DNA of 64,000 nucleotides. Source: Rapana venosa. Lineage: Eukaryota; Mollusca; Gastropoda; Neogastropoda; Muricidae. The translations under genes were made by a program, and so were the position numbers. The notes below the pieces were generated by a model. That model was given only the letters and a program-made list of their open reading frames with translations. It was not told where the DNA came from and made no database searches. The stretch spans positions 47,687,345-47,751,344 of the forward strand of contig CM054134.1 in assembly GCA_028751875.1 (NCBI GenBank), in the 5' to 3' direction. Below are positions 1 to 41,180 of the stretch, piece by piece; positions within the stretch are counted from its first letter, which is position 1, and every line of letters begins with the position of its first letter.

Positions 1-270
1 GCATGAAATCAACTCCATCATTGATTGGCACAAAAAATACAACTGACAATATATACATAGATCTAAATGCAAACACTCTCTCTCTCTTGGGGACTGGATG
101 TAAAAAAGCACATGAGTGCTTCTTCATTATCCTCGAAATAAAAGAATTTGTCATTGTCATCGTCTCTCTCTCTCCTCAGTTTATAGTCTCATCTGAAGGA
201 CTTTTGGGGAGAGTGGAGTCAGCGCTGATGTTAACTCCAGAGGAAAAATCCTCTTAATGAGAATCGACAG
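1..270. repeat. SINE family A pieces, facing copies
   Basis: Positions 83-150 carry the plus-oriented 3' tail of SINE A (GACTGGATGTAAAAAAGCAC). Positions 171-270 carry a minus-oriented 5' part (CTCATCTGAAGGACTTTTGG). The two pieces are partial copies in opposite orientation. Confidence 0.75.
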
Positions 271-628
271 GATGGGATAGCCTGGTGGTTAGAGTGATGC
301 ATTTGTGATCTGCTGACCCAGGTTTGATTCTTGTTCAAGGGGATTTTTCCTCTGGAGTTAACATCAGTGCTGATTCCACTCTCCACAAAAGTCCTATGGA
401 TGAGACTATAAACCAAAGTCCTGAGTGAAAATATGCACACAGAACATATTACGCACATGTTAAAACCTGTTCTGCTTTTCAGAGGAGTAGAACATTGTGT
501 GCCAGTGGGAATGGATGACAAAATTCACAAAACTGTATACACACAGAGACTGGATGAAAAAAAGCACACAAGTACTTATTCCATTATCCTCGAAATAAAA
601 GAATAAATAAATAAATAAATACATGTTA
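271..628 (+). repeat. SINE family A, near full length
   Basis: The element starts GGGATAGCCTGGTGGTTAGA, which resembles a tRNA A box. A B-box-like GGTTTGATTCT follows, then a conserved body (AGTCCTATGGATGAGACTAT) and the tail ACTTATTCCATTATCCTCG with an AATA-repeat end. The same sequence recurs many times in this window in both orientations, supporting a tRNA-derived SINE. Confidence 0.85.
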
Positions 629-720
629 CTGTGTGTGTGTTTTAATAAGTCTATCCACTAAAAAGTGTTAGAAACATGTTTAGGTATATTATGTCATAAG
701 ATTAAATATCCCCCATGGGG

Positions 721-1255
721 ATGGTGGGGCCTGTCAGTATGAATAGCATCCCCACCTTCTGGAAATTCTGTGCCAGGAATCACCTTTCTTTTTTTTAACC
801 CACTCTTTCTTCTTGCCTTGTTCCTCCCCCCCCCCCCCCAACCCCCTCTTTCTTGTCTGTTTTCTGCCTTCTTGGTCCATGAGTCCTTCGGATGAGACTA
901 TAAACCGAGGCCCCGTGTTCGAACACATGCAGAACATCTTGCGCACACGTTAAATCCTGTTCCGCTTTTCGAAAGAGTAGGCCATTGTGTGCCGGTGAAA
1001 ACAAATGACAAAATTTACAAAACCGCATACACATGGGGACTGGATGTACAAAAGCACATGAGTGCTTATTCCATTATCCTCAATATAAAAGAATTTTAAA
1101 AAAAATATATATAAAAATCTCCTGTCTTTTTTCCACAAAGACTTGAAATATAACCATTATCTCCCACACCTAAGTTGGATATGCTGAGCCTGACTTGTCA
1201 GGCGCTTAACAGCAGCACAACACATTTCGGCTCATATGACAGACATCAGCAGATG
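721..1255 (-). repeat. Dispersed repeat family C, split by a SINE A copy (878-1105)
   Basis: Read on the minus strand, 1255-1120 and then 877-721 rebuild one family C element, as seen intact at 25975-26285. Its landmarks are GACTTGTCAGG, AAAGACTTGAAATATAAC and the end GGTGGGGATGCTATTC. A 5'-truncated plus-strand SINE A copy (TGAGTCCTTCGGATGAGACT to its tail) sits between the halves, so the SINE inserted later. Confidence 0.75.
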
Positions 1256-2135
1256 CTGTCTGAGCATTTCTTTGCTCTTTACAGGGTAGGTAGATCTAGA
1301 TCTCTGGTTTGGCTTTGGTTTCCACAGGAGCTGTGGATCAGGTTGTACCCCTCCCTCCCCTAACTTACTCTTGCCAGCAGACTTCACAGATAGGCCTAAT
1401 GCTTGTCAGGATTTGTAGACGTCTCCCATTCTTCTTGTTCCTGTCATGTTTCTGTATTTTGCATAACACTCTGCCAGTTAAAGGTTTCATTAGCTTCAGG
1501 CATTCTCCATCACCTTGATAATGTATTGTGCACTGGCATGTGTTTGTGGAAATCCTTTTTTTTTAGGGGTGGGGGGTAATCCCCTCACAGTCACAGATAA
1601 TTACATCAGCAGTGTAATAAACCAAATTTGTCCTTTACGAGGCGTGTATCACAAGAATATTTTTTAATTTGGCAAGAAATATTTTCTCCAAATACATTTT
1701 TTTATGATTTCTCTGTGTGTGTGGGTGTATGCACAAATATTGCTTTTCACTCCATTACAATCATTTACATAAAAAAATGTAGCTGTCCATGTTTATCATG
1801 AAAATGAAATGTTAATGAACAAGGAAAGACAAAGGTGATGTCACATAACTGACATTGTGACAAACAGTGCTAGGCGCAGCCTCTTGCTTTCACTTTGATA
1901 AGCAATGTTTACTCTGGCCTTCCAGACCCGATCCCTAGGATCAGTATCTATGGGTTTTACAAAGTACTGAACATAATTGACACTCGGTTGTAACTTACTG
2001 AACACATGTCTGCCATTTCTTGTTTGTCTTTGAGACGCAGACTCATAATCCCTTTTTATGGAGTTTTCTGCAGGGTGGCTGATGATCCTGTGTCAGATCT
2101 GTAGTCTGGTTTCCTTTGCTTTTTTTGGGTTTTGT
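1256..2135. other. Non-coding, no recognised feature
   Basis: I see no gene or clear repeat in this stretch. It is AT-rich with short poly-T runs. Confidence 0.5.
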
Positions 2136-3572
2136 TTAACCCTTTACCATTCGCATATCTTACAGAGAAACTCTCTGTAATATTCGAAAATTCATGCAGT
2201 TTTTTTTAAGAAAATAAGGTACCTCAAGTACACAGAGTGCTGTACAGTTACTATTGTTCGCAGAGCATTCATATTTGGCCAAAGTATTCATATGATGTCA
2301 TACTTTGTTCTGCACCCCAAGATGTTTGTCCTACCTACATGTGTCGTGCTGCTGTCCCCTCTTTGTCACCAAATACAGGTAACATTGCAGTGACATCATG
2401 CTGTTAGTCTACTACTACCCTCTAACATGCGCAATATACGTATGTGATTTAAAAAATAATAAGTGTGGTCCTGCCTAAATGTGTCCTCCATCGCATCCAC
2501 CATCATGTAATCCAATCGAACATTCACACTTGTCACAAAACTACTGTTACCAAGTCTATATTTTCTGAGTGGCAAGTATTAAAACATATTGAAAACATCA
2601 TTGACTAATGCGCATATATATCCATTATTTACAAATATATGCTCACGCCTGCTATTTACAAAAACACTAGTGTGTCCTTCACCAATAACCAGTTACATGG
2701 CTGTTGGCGGTGTTTCTCAGGTGAAAATACAGATTCATTTTGAGAAATCGGGCTTTCGTCATAGTAGTACTGATCCATGACTCAGAAAATCTCAAATCAG
2801 TAGACCAGTAGAGATGAAGCCTTGGCAAATGCTTGATCCCCATCATGATCAAAATTGACAGGTAAGCCCTAATTTCCTCAGGTGTTTCTGTCCATAATGG
2901 ATCTATGACTAAGCCTTCCGCAGCGATCTTTTGCCTGGCATAATTTAGTTTCATCTGCTGCAGTTTGAAAAAAATGTTGGGGCACAAACAAAAAAAAGTA
3001 ATCTAAGGGCTTGGCATTCAGTGGGAGAGTCTGTGCCGACCCAGTCGGCAGTGTGAAGTCTGGCACTGACTGTGACTGGCACATGTGTGCTTCACCACAT
3101 CACATGCAATGAAGCGAAAGGAATGTTATCCTCAGCATCACTTTCCGACTCACTACATTCTCTTATTTCACCTCCCTCTTCTACATCTACTTCAACATTT
3201 TAATCTCTTTTGAATTGTTCCAATTGAGCCAAAATAGCTTCTATTTCCACATCAGTTTATTCCTCCCAAATCGTATCCTCTATCTTTGCTGCCATTTTTA
3301 GCTACAAGTGTAGGAAAGACAAAGCCAGTCACTGGCCAATTTCTTGTGAATGGGAGGCTGTGTAGCACTGAATTTGGTGCCCATTCCTTCCTTAGTTTAT
3401 GCTGACCTCAGTGGAATGTTCATTCATAGTGTGTGTGTACTAGGTAGAGCTTAGTGCATGAGGGAAATTCCCCACTAGGCTGAAATGACGTCAGGCAGGC
3501 TGCAGCAGGTATAAATATACCTCGGCGAGTGGGCTGAGGCTGGCTATGGCGGGTAAAAATGGGAGAGGTTAA
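2136..3572 (-). mobile_element. piggyBac-type DNA transposon relic
   Basis: The element is bounded by TTAA at 2136-2139 and 3569-3572, the target site of piggyBac transposons. The ends are similar but degraded inverted repeats (TTAACCCTTTACCATTCGC and, on the minus strand, TTAACCTCTCCCATTTTTAC). Inside are N-terminal transposase remnants. The C-terminal catalytic part is absent, so the copy is internally deleted and dead. Confidence 0.8.
2679..3295 (-). pseudogene. piggyBac transposase N-terminal fragment (DDE_Tnp_1_7 type)
   Basis: The frame opens at ATG 3295 (MAAKIEDTIWEE), then hits a stop. It continues as an acidic region, then VPDFTLPTGSAQTLPLNAKP, then in another frame ETPEEIRAYLSILIMMGIKH and LHLYWSTDLRFSES. 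These are the characteristic PLDYF and IRAFLGI..GI..LP..YWSTD regions of piggyBac transposases. At least one stop and one frameshift near 2970 break it. The catalytic aspartates would lie in the deleted portion. Confidence 0.85.
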
Positions 3573-3726
3573 GTTGATGCAAAAACTCCTGTTTGTTTCT
3601 TCAGTATGAGGGGTCTTTCTTGATGCTTTTCAATGGTACCTGGATTGATGTTAGTATGTATTCTTCTTCTTGTTTGTTTTTTATGGGTTTCTTTCATTCA
3701 TTACATCCAGAAGAACCAATAGATTG

Positions 3727-3770
3727 CATGAGTGCTTATTCCATTATCCTCAAAATAATAATTTTTTTAA
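3727..3770 (+). repeat. SINE A tail fragment
   Basis: ATGAGTGCTTATTCCATTAT and CCTCAAAATAAT match the 3' tail of SINE A. Nothing else of the element is present here. Confidence 0.6.
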
Positions 3771-3867
3771 AGATAGAAGCTTCAGGTACACTATAGTGTG
3801 TCACAGAACAGAAAGAGTTGAAAGTTTCAGAGTGGTGCTACACTACCCCCTCATGGAGCACAGAAGA

Positions 3868-4262
3868 GTCAAGTCAAGTCAAGTCATATAAACATGTACG
3901 GCCTCTGCGGTTGGCGGGGTTATAAACAACCAAATCAGATAAGAATGAATACAAACATACATTCAAACACAACATCCAAATTCAGTCCAAGGCATACAGG
4001 CACAAAAAAGATGTTTGAGGTATCCAATGTCATTTCATTAATCATGGCTTTGCTGGCAATGGTTCAAGCTATCACTGTGTATAAAAGGCACTTTTCAATG
4101 CATTCTCTTACAGTTAACAACTTATTATATTTGACAAAGCCAATTAATTCTTTCAATGCCAGCAGCACAAAGCAATGTATGCAACACGAAACAGACATAC
4201 AGAGGGATACTGTCACAGCCAGAAATTACAGCTGTGAAAAACTCAGCATTAACTACTGACTT
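3868..4262 (-). repeat. Possible LINE 3' end, minus orientation
   Basis: AAGTCAAGTCAAGTCAAGTC at 3869 reads on the minus strand as a repeated TGACT tail after CATGTTTATA. This is the style of tail seen at the end of the LINE fragment at 5912-5930. An open frame on the plus strand here (121 codons) matches nothing I know and is probably incidental. Confidence 0.35.
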
Positions 4263-4392
4263 TAAATTGTCACTGATCAAGTCACTAAGTTCATGTTGGT
4301 AAAGTCTTGCTTACTGAAAAGAAGTCTTGTTTACTGTGTATGTGCAATCAAAACGGTGCATTTTCAAATAATCTTGTTTATTGTGTGTGCGC

Positions 4393-4742
4393 GCTATGGG
4401 ACAGCCTGGTGGTTAGAGCCTTGCGCATTGCATTTGTGATCTGCTGACCCGAGTTCAAATCCCCTTGGAGTTAACATCATCAGTGCCGACTCCACTCCCC
4501 CCCCCCCCCCCCCCCCCCCCCCAAGTCCTTCAAATGAGACCATAAACTGACGTCCTGTGTGTGCATCCACACAGAACATCTTGCGCACACATTAAAACTG
4601 GTTCTGCTTTTTGGAAGAGTAGGCCTATGTGTGCTGGTGGGAACAGATGACAAAATTTACAAAACCACACACATACAGAGACTGGATGTAAAAAAGCATA
4701 CGAGTGCCTATTCCATTATCCACGAAATAAGATAATAAAAAA
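4393..4742 (+). repeat. SINE family A, near full length, with poly-C insert
   Basis: It starts GGGACAGCCTGGTGGTTAGA and carries the body and tail of family A, ending AATAAGATAATAAAA. A run of 27 C residues (4496-4522) interrupts the region that reads ACTCCACTCTCC in other copies. Confidence 0.8.
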
Positions 4743-4799
4743 TGGTGCATTTTCAATGTCTTCTTTACAGTGTATGTGCGCTACTACATGCAATCAAAA

Positions 4800-5930
4800 T
4801 GTCACATCTTCCAGTGACATTTAACTTCTGTGCAGTCTTGTGTGATCACTCCCTTCAAACAAAGTGCTAGGTGCAGTAATTGACAATGATTTATCTTGGT
4901 CAGAACACATAGCCCCTTTAGGAAAACCAATCTCAGTAAGACTATATCAACTTAGAAAAATCAAACATTTTCTAAACCTACAATCACAAAAACTATTCTT
5001 TCATGCACATATTTTATCTCTTATAAATTATGTTTCAACCTTATGGGATAGTGCTAGTGAAACAAACCTAAAACATATAAGCTGCCTACATAAAAGAGCT
5101 ATCAAACTAATCCAATTGAATCCTAATACATTGACCACCAAAAACTACAAAGAATTAGATATTCTTCCACTCAAAGACAGTCTGCATTTCAACAAGTGTC
5201 TATGTATGTACAATATATTAAATGGAAAAGCCCCAAAGAAAATTGTGAAAAATTTTTCTGTTAATAAAAACAAGCCTACTCATAGATTGTCTTTGCCCAG
5301 GCCCCAAAACAATCTCTATAAATCAAGCCTTGCTTATTCAGGAAGAAACAGTGTGGAATAATCTACCTATCTCTTTAAAATCAGCTCCTTTGAAACAAAT
5401 GTTCAAGAAACTCTTGAGGAAACATCTAATGGACAAATTGCAAGTCTACTCTTATACTCGAGGTTATCTTACATCAGGCTATCTTGTCGTTATTCCTACC
5501 TTTGTTATTTGTATTTTCTTCATTTGTTGTATGACTTGAGCTTATGTTATACTGCCTTGGTTTTGTTTTATCTTGTCTTGTGAGTCTGTTTTTGCTCATT
5601 GTTTTTGTGTGTGTTGTTTTTTGTTTGTGTGTTTGTTTTTTTGTTTTTTGTTTGTTTGTTTTTTTAACAATTTTCTTCATTTATCTGTATGACTTGAGCT
5701 TATGTTATACTGTGTTGATTTGCTATTTATCATGTTTTGTTAGTCTGGATTTTTATTTTTTTTAAACCTCCATAGATTTTTGTCTTCAATATGTGTGAAC
5801 ATTGCATTTTGATTGCTTTTATATGTCAATTTTCTTGATTTTCTTTTTTTTTTTTGTGAGGGCAGGATGAAAAAAAGTTGTATAAACTTAATCATTTACC
5901 CTCAATAACGATCATTTTGACTTGACTTCT
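4800..5930 (+). mobile_element. Non-LTR retrotransposon 3' part, 5' truncated
   Basis: An open frame 4864-5361, shifted to the next frame for 5330-5539, encodes LGAVIDNDLSWSEHI and WNNLPISLKSAPLKQMFKKL. These are the typical C-terminal region after the reverse transcriptase palm in many LINEs. A T-rich 3' UTR and a TTGACTTGACTT end follow. It is 5' truncated, so no catalytic motif remains. The clade is not certain. Confidence 0.75.
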
Positions 5931-6187
5931 GTTTCTTCAAGATCTGAATCTGTTTGAGTTAACCAAACTGCATACAAAAATATAATTCTTGTAATGTTCA
6001 GTATCAGTATGAAGGAGGTGTACATGTTGAACACTCAGTGCAAAGATTGCATGCTGTTTCTCCTCAGTTCTGCTGAGGTTCTTTTACCTGCAAAGCTTTT
6101 AATAACATCTCTACAACTTCCCTTCCACCTCAAATCAGAAAAGATTATCTTTACTTCAGACACTTGATTCTGATCTATTCAGAATCA

Positions 6188-6352
6188 TCATCATCATCAA
6201 CCATTACACCCAGTGGTGTGTAGGGCAGCAACAAAGCGCTTCCACTCCTGCCTATCCTGGGCTAACCTAGTCACTGATCCCCAAGAGTGCTGCATGGCCT
6301 TCATCTCACTTTCTACAGTCCTCTTCCACGTTGCTTTTGGTCTTCAGATAAC
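6188..6352 (-). mobile_element. LINE 3'-terminal fragment with TGA-repeat tail
   Basis: The minus strand encodes a retrotransposon-type C terminus (RPKATWKRTVESEMKAMQHS, then LAQDRQEWKRFVAAL and a stop), followed at once by a TGATGATGATGATGATT tail. This is a standard severely 5'-truncated LINE insertion. Confidence 0.7.
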
Positions 6353-6365
6353 TATTAAGGGTTGC

Positions 6366-7335
6366 CTCAACATCCCTAGTCATGAGGAAAGCAAACACCT
6401 AAGTCACCCTTACACTTTTCAGTCAGAACGAACTAGGGGTGTCTCAAAAGCCCTTCTCATCTGAAACAAAAATCTCAGGAATACTCTGTGGATCAAGGCC
6501 GACTTATCATAGGAGACAAAAGCATCAGAAACTCCTAGTAGAGAGAAAACATGATGGATGCTTCAAAAGCCCCAGGGAAATGAAACAAAAGCCTCCAGGG
6601 AATAGAAAGGTTAAAGGTTGTCTCAAAACCATTAGCCTCTCAAGAAAAAATAATGTTCTTTGACTATACCTCACTCACATAACTGTGATGTTCTATCTCT
6701 TAGAACACTATTTTCTTACCAAAGAAACACTGCCAATCACAACATCCTCTGTAAAAAAAAAACCAACAAAAAACTTTGTCAGTAAATACAAACCACTTTA
6801 CCCTGATTTACTAACAAAAAAACCCACACCAACAACACCCCCCCCCCCCCCCCCCCCACCTTTAAGAACCTAAATTTAGTAACCAATTATATTCAAAGAT
6901 TTTTTTTAAAAAATCATTCCCGCAGATAAAAATGAGAAGACAATTTACAGTAAAGATGTAGGCCTACTTTGGCAGTTCAGAGGTAATGTATCTGCACAAT
7001 AAGGCCGGTCCCGACTGGAACTCAGATCAGCAGAGATTCTGGACTGTAAAATAGAACATATCTCTCTTTATGTCTCTGGCTTGACCAAAGACAGAACCAT
7101 TTTATGTGCATCCGATATTCTATCTTCTTACCTTGTCAGAACAGTGAATAGCGACATCAAATTATAGTTTCAACTCTTTTGACAAGCATGTGGGTGGTAA
7201 CCACAAAGAAAGTTCATGGATCACATTCATCACAAAAAGACCAGAGAAATATGATTTTCCTTCAGACATATGCTGTCAGCAACTCACGGTGTACCTTACA
7301 TGTCAACATTAAGATCTGAATACAAGTGTCAGCAT
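6366..7335. other. Non-coding region downstream of MRE11
   Basis: I see no gene. It contains a poly-C tract at 6838-6857. The side nearest 7335 is presumably MRE11 3' UTR. Confidence 0.4.
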
Positions 7336-19739
<12,404 letters not shown>

Positions 19740-21204
19740 GGCAATGATGATAGCTACTGGCACTAATGTGAAAAATGCCTGGAAGATTTTAGCTACCAAT
19801 ACTTTACTTTTGCGTGATAGCACAGTTTAAATCAACAAGCAGCAAAAAACTTAGGAATTATAATATTTTTACACTTCCATTTCTTAGAACTTTACATGTC
19901 ACCACTCAGGAACACGACTTGCAACAATCTTGAATCCAACAGCTCAAGTTTGCTCCTTCCTGGATAAGGAATCAAAAAATAAAATTAACTTTTGATATTT
20001 TAAAGGACAGTAAAATGCACCAAAATTGAAAACTTAAGAAAAAACTTCTAACAGAAGTTTAAGTACTACAAAAAGTACAACTAACAAATTTAAAAAAACA
20101 ATATCTCTCACACACACACACACACCACCACAATCTACTCTGATATGTTGTGTTTTCCTGTAGTGTAAGTTTTAAGTTTAATTTTTTAAGACACAAGCTC
20201 TGTATTTTGATAAAATTCAGATGGTATCACAATCATTTATGTAATAAAATTAAATGATCTCCACTTCACTTAAGAATTTCATTTTAACATAAAAATATCA
20301 ATCAGTTGCATAAGGAATAATACTTGCTAATCAAGGATCATATTCATCATATATGTGTGTATATATATGTATATATACACATACATAATGTGCATGTGTG
20401 CGCATGCACACACACTTCACTTGCATACATGTGCATATGTGTGTGTGCATGTGTGTGAGTGTGTGTGTATATGTATGTGTGTCTCTGTGTGAATGTGTGT
20501 GTACACATTAACAAGGAAACAATGGTAAGATCCTTTTAGTTGTATCCTATAAGTATAAGTTATTTATAACCATTCCCTCTTGACATCTTTCCATAAATCT
20601 CTGAGATTTACAAATTCAATACATCAATCAACACCTGGATCAAGAGATGGCTTTTCAGAATGCACTAATGATTTTTTTTTTTAAAAGGGGGGTGGGGGGT
20701 GGGGACAGAGAAACATGAAACAGAAAAACACAAATTGAATAATGGATGAAAAGATGCAACAAAAAGTGTTTACAAAAATCAGAAGGAAAAGAGATTGGAA
20801 GCAGACGGAAAAAAGGAACAAATAAAAGAAATTAAGTCAGAAACATTCTAAAGAATGGAAGAAGGAAACTTGGAAGGAAATAAACTGTTACAGTTTTTGT
20901 TTTATAAAGGAAACAAAAAGAAAAGACAGCCGGAATGAAGGGAAGAAGGATGAAATCAAGACCAACAACAACAAAAAAGAAGAAAAAGAAAAGACAAGAG
21001 AGTAATGAACGTAAGGAAACAAAATAAAAACAAAACAGGATGGAGAAAACTATGAAACTGAAAGAGTGGAAAATAAAGGAGAATGAAATGGGGAAAAAAG
21101 AATGAGAAACTTGGCATTCACAGCAGTTGCATCTTTTCTTGTGGAAAAAGGAGAGGCAGAAGGCAAGACATAAATCGAGAGGGGAGAGAGGGTGGGGGGG
21201 GGGG

Positions 21205-21235
<31 letters not shown>

Positions 21236-21467
21236 AGGAAGGAGAGAGAGAGAGGGGGGAGAGAGGGAGGGAGGGAGGGGGAGAGAGCGAGAGAGAGATT
21301 GTGAATGGGAAAGTTTTATTCATTATAACTTATATAAGGCCTTTAAGGGGTTGTGTGTATATAATCAACATTCCAAAACATGTTGCATAGGTAACATTTA
21401 TGAACAGAACAATAATCCCTCAAGTACAGACAGTATTTCTAATTTTAAAAGCTTTATACAAATAAAC

Positions 21468-21508
<41 letters not shown>

Positions 21509-22137
21509 AGAGAGGGGGGGGGGGGGGGGGGGGAAGGGGGGGATGATGAGACCAAGAGAAAATTATATATATATATATCACTCCCTTGGAAGCTTAGTCT
21601 CTACTTTCACTTCCCGTTTATCAGGTTTATTTTCTACCACAATGGCGAGTTGTAGGTTTGGTATATATTTGATATACAAATAATACCTTTACCAGATTTA
21701 GCAACAGTCTTAATGAATATCAAATTCAATTTTACCGTTAAATCTACCATCCACATAACCCATATTAGCACAAGTGAAAACGGCCAACTTACAACGGCGG
21801 GAGGAAAAGTTTCGGTGAATAGGCTAGGACTAGGCCCTATTATGGTTTGAATCTCCAGGATCTGGCAGCGAGCTGTATTACTTCCGAACTTGCGCACAGA
21901 GACATCTCCATGGCAATTTCGTACACTGTCTAATGGGCACCTGCAATATTTTCAAACCACTGGAGTCTTTATACAATGGCACTGCTGCCCTGAAGAAAAC
22001 TATCCATCTTGATAAAGTACATGGTTGAGTAGGAACAGTGCCGTTTGGTTTTTGTGTTTCCTGCCTAGCAGTTAGAATCCATTTAGACAGTAGCAGTTTG
22101 ATTTGGTGTAGCCGAGAGCAGAACAACAGCAGTAAAG
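19740..22137. promoter_or_regulatory. Divergent MRE11/CFAP96 intergenic region
   Basis: This 2.4 kb spacer separates two head-to-head genes, so it must hold their start regions unless 5' UTR introns extend further. It contains GT/AT microsatellites (20330-20510), a large G/GA tract (21190-21297), a GA/G tract (21472-21540) and a short TA run near 21570. The stretch 21600-22137 is free of obvious repeats and is the most likely shared promoter. A GGAAGT-type ETS motif lies on the minus strand at about 21884. No TATA box was identified with confidence. Confidence 0.4.
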
Positions 22138-40168
<18,031 letters not shown>

Positions 40169-41180
40169 AGACACCAGCTCCATCTGGCTCCAGAGCAGCC
40201 TGTTTCAGCCTTTGGGGATACCATTGTGGCATTGTTATGACCCAACCTCAGTCTGTGATACTTCCCATCCCAAAGGCCTCTGACATCCTTGTGACACTTG
40301 TTGTTAACATAGCAAATCTGCTATGGACTGGAGGTTGGCAAAATACCAGAAAAAGAGACACCAAGAAGAATATTTGCACTTTGTGAACATAAACTGTCAT
40401 GGTGTGCACTTTCCAAGTTTTGTGCTTTGTTGTAAGCTCTCTTCACCCCCCCCCCCCCCCCTCCTGTAAGTCCAAGAAACAGTATCAAAACCATAGAGTG
40501 AAATACTCACTGGAGTATTGTGTGTGATATCCTATGTTCAACAGTTATATTTCTGTTCTGTTCTGTTCATATACACTGTGTCATCAAGACCCCCGCTCCT
40601 CTCCCCCTTATCGACACCGTCATGATTCTCAATTTCGCCTGCTTTCAAAGGGAGAGGGTTGGCTGGGTTAATTGATTTTCAAAGTGATTCTTTGTATTTC
40701 TGATTTACTGGGGGGGTGGGGGGGGGGGGGGGGTGTGCTTTGTGGGACATTTCTATTCCAATACCTGTTGAAGTTTTCACTTCTTTTTTTTATAATCACA
40801 TACCTCTTTTTACAATTTGCCACGGTTTTTTTTGGTTTTTTTTTAATTTTAAATTTGCTTGTTACCTTTTTTGTGAATTATTTTTCACGTGTTCATTGGG
40901 AGAAAAATATCCATCATGAAGTATAAATCACTTTGTTTTCAAATTAATTTCATAAATTACATTTGAAAGAAAATTGCAGTCTAAAATCATGACTCCAAAC
41001 AATACAACAAAGCATATGAAACAAACTTTGCTGTGTGTATTATCTCCGATTTGTTCTTGGGTTGTCTGATATTTTGTTTCAGTGTACATATCCTATATTA
41101 CTTGTTCTAAAGGTTTGTAATATTTTTTTATATGAATTATCCAGTTTCAGAAAAGACAGATAATAAAAAGCTACTACATT
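40169..41180 (+). other. CFAP96: Probable CFAP96 3' UTR
   Basis: This non-coding stretch follows the CFAP96 stop. It contains a poly-C tract (40447-40462) and a poly-G tract (40711-40733). An AATAAA hexamer at 41162-41167 is the first convincing polyadenylation signal, and the extent of the UTR is inferred from it. Confidence 0.45.

Noticed and set aside
20832..21323. Open frames across the G/GA tract on both strands
   Set aside because: They are low-complexity translations (PPPP, GGGG, EREREG) of a microsatellite.
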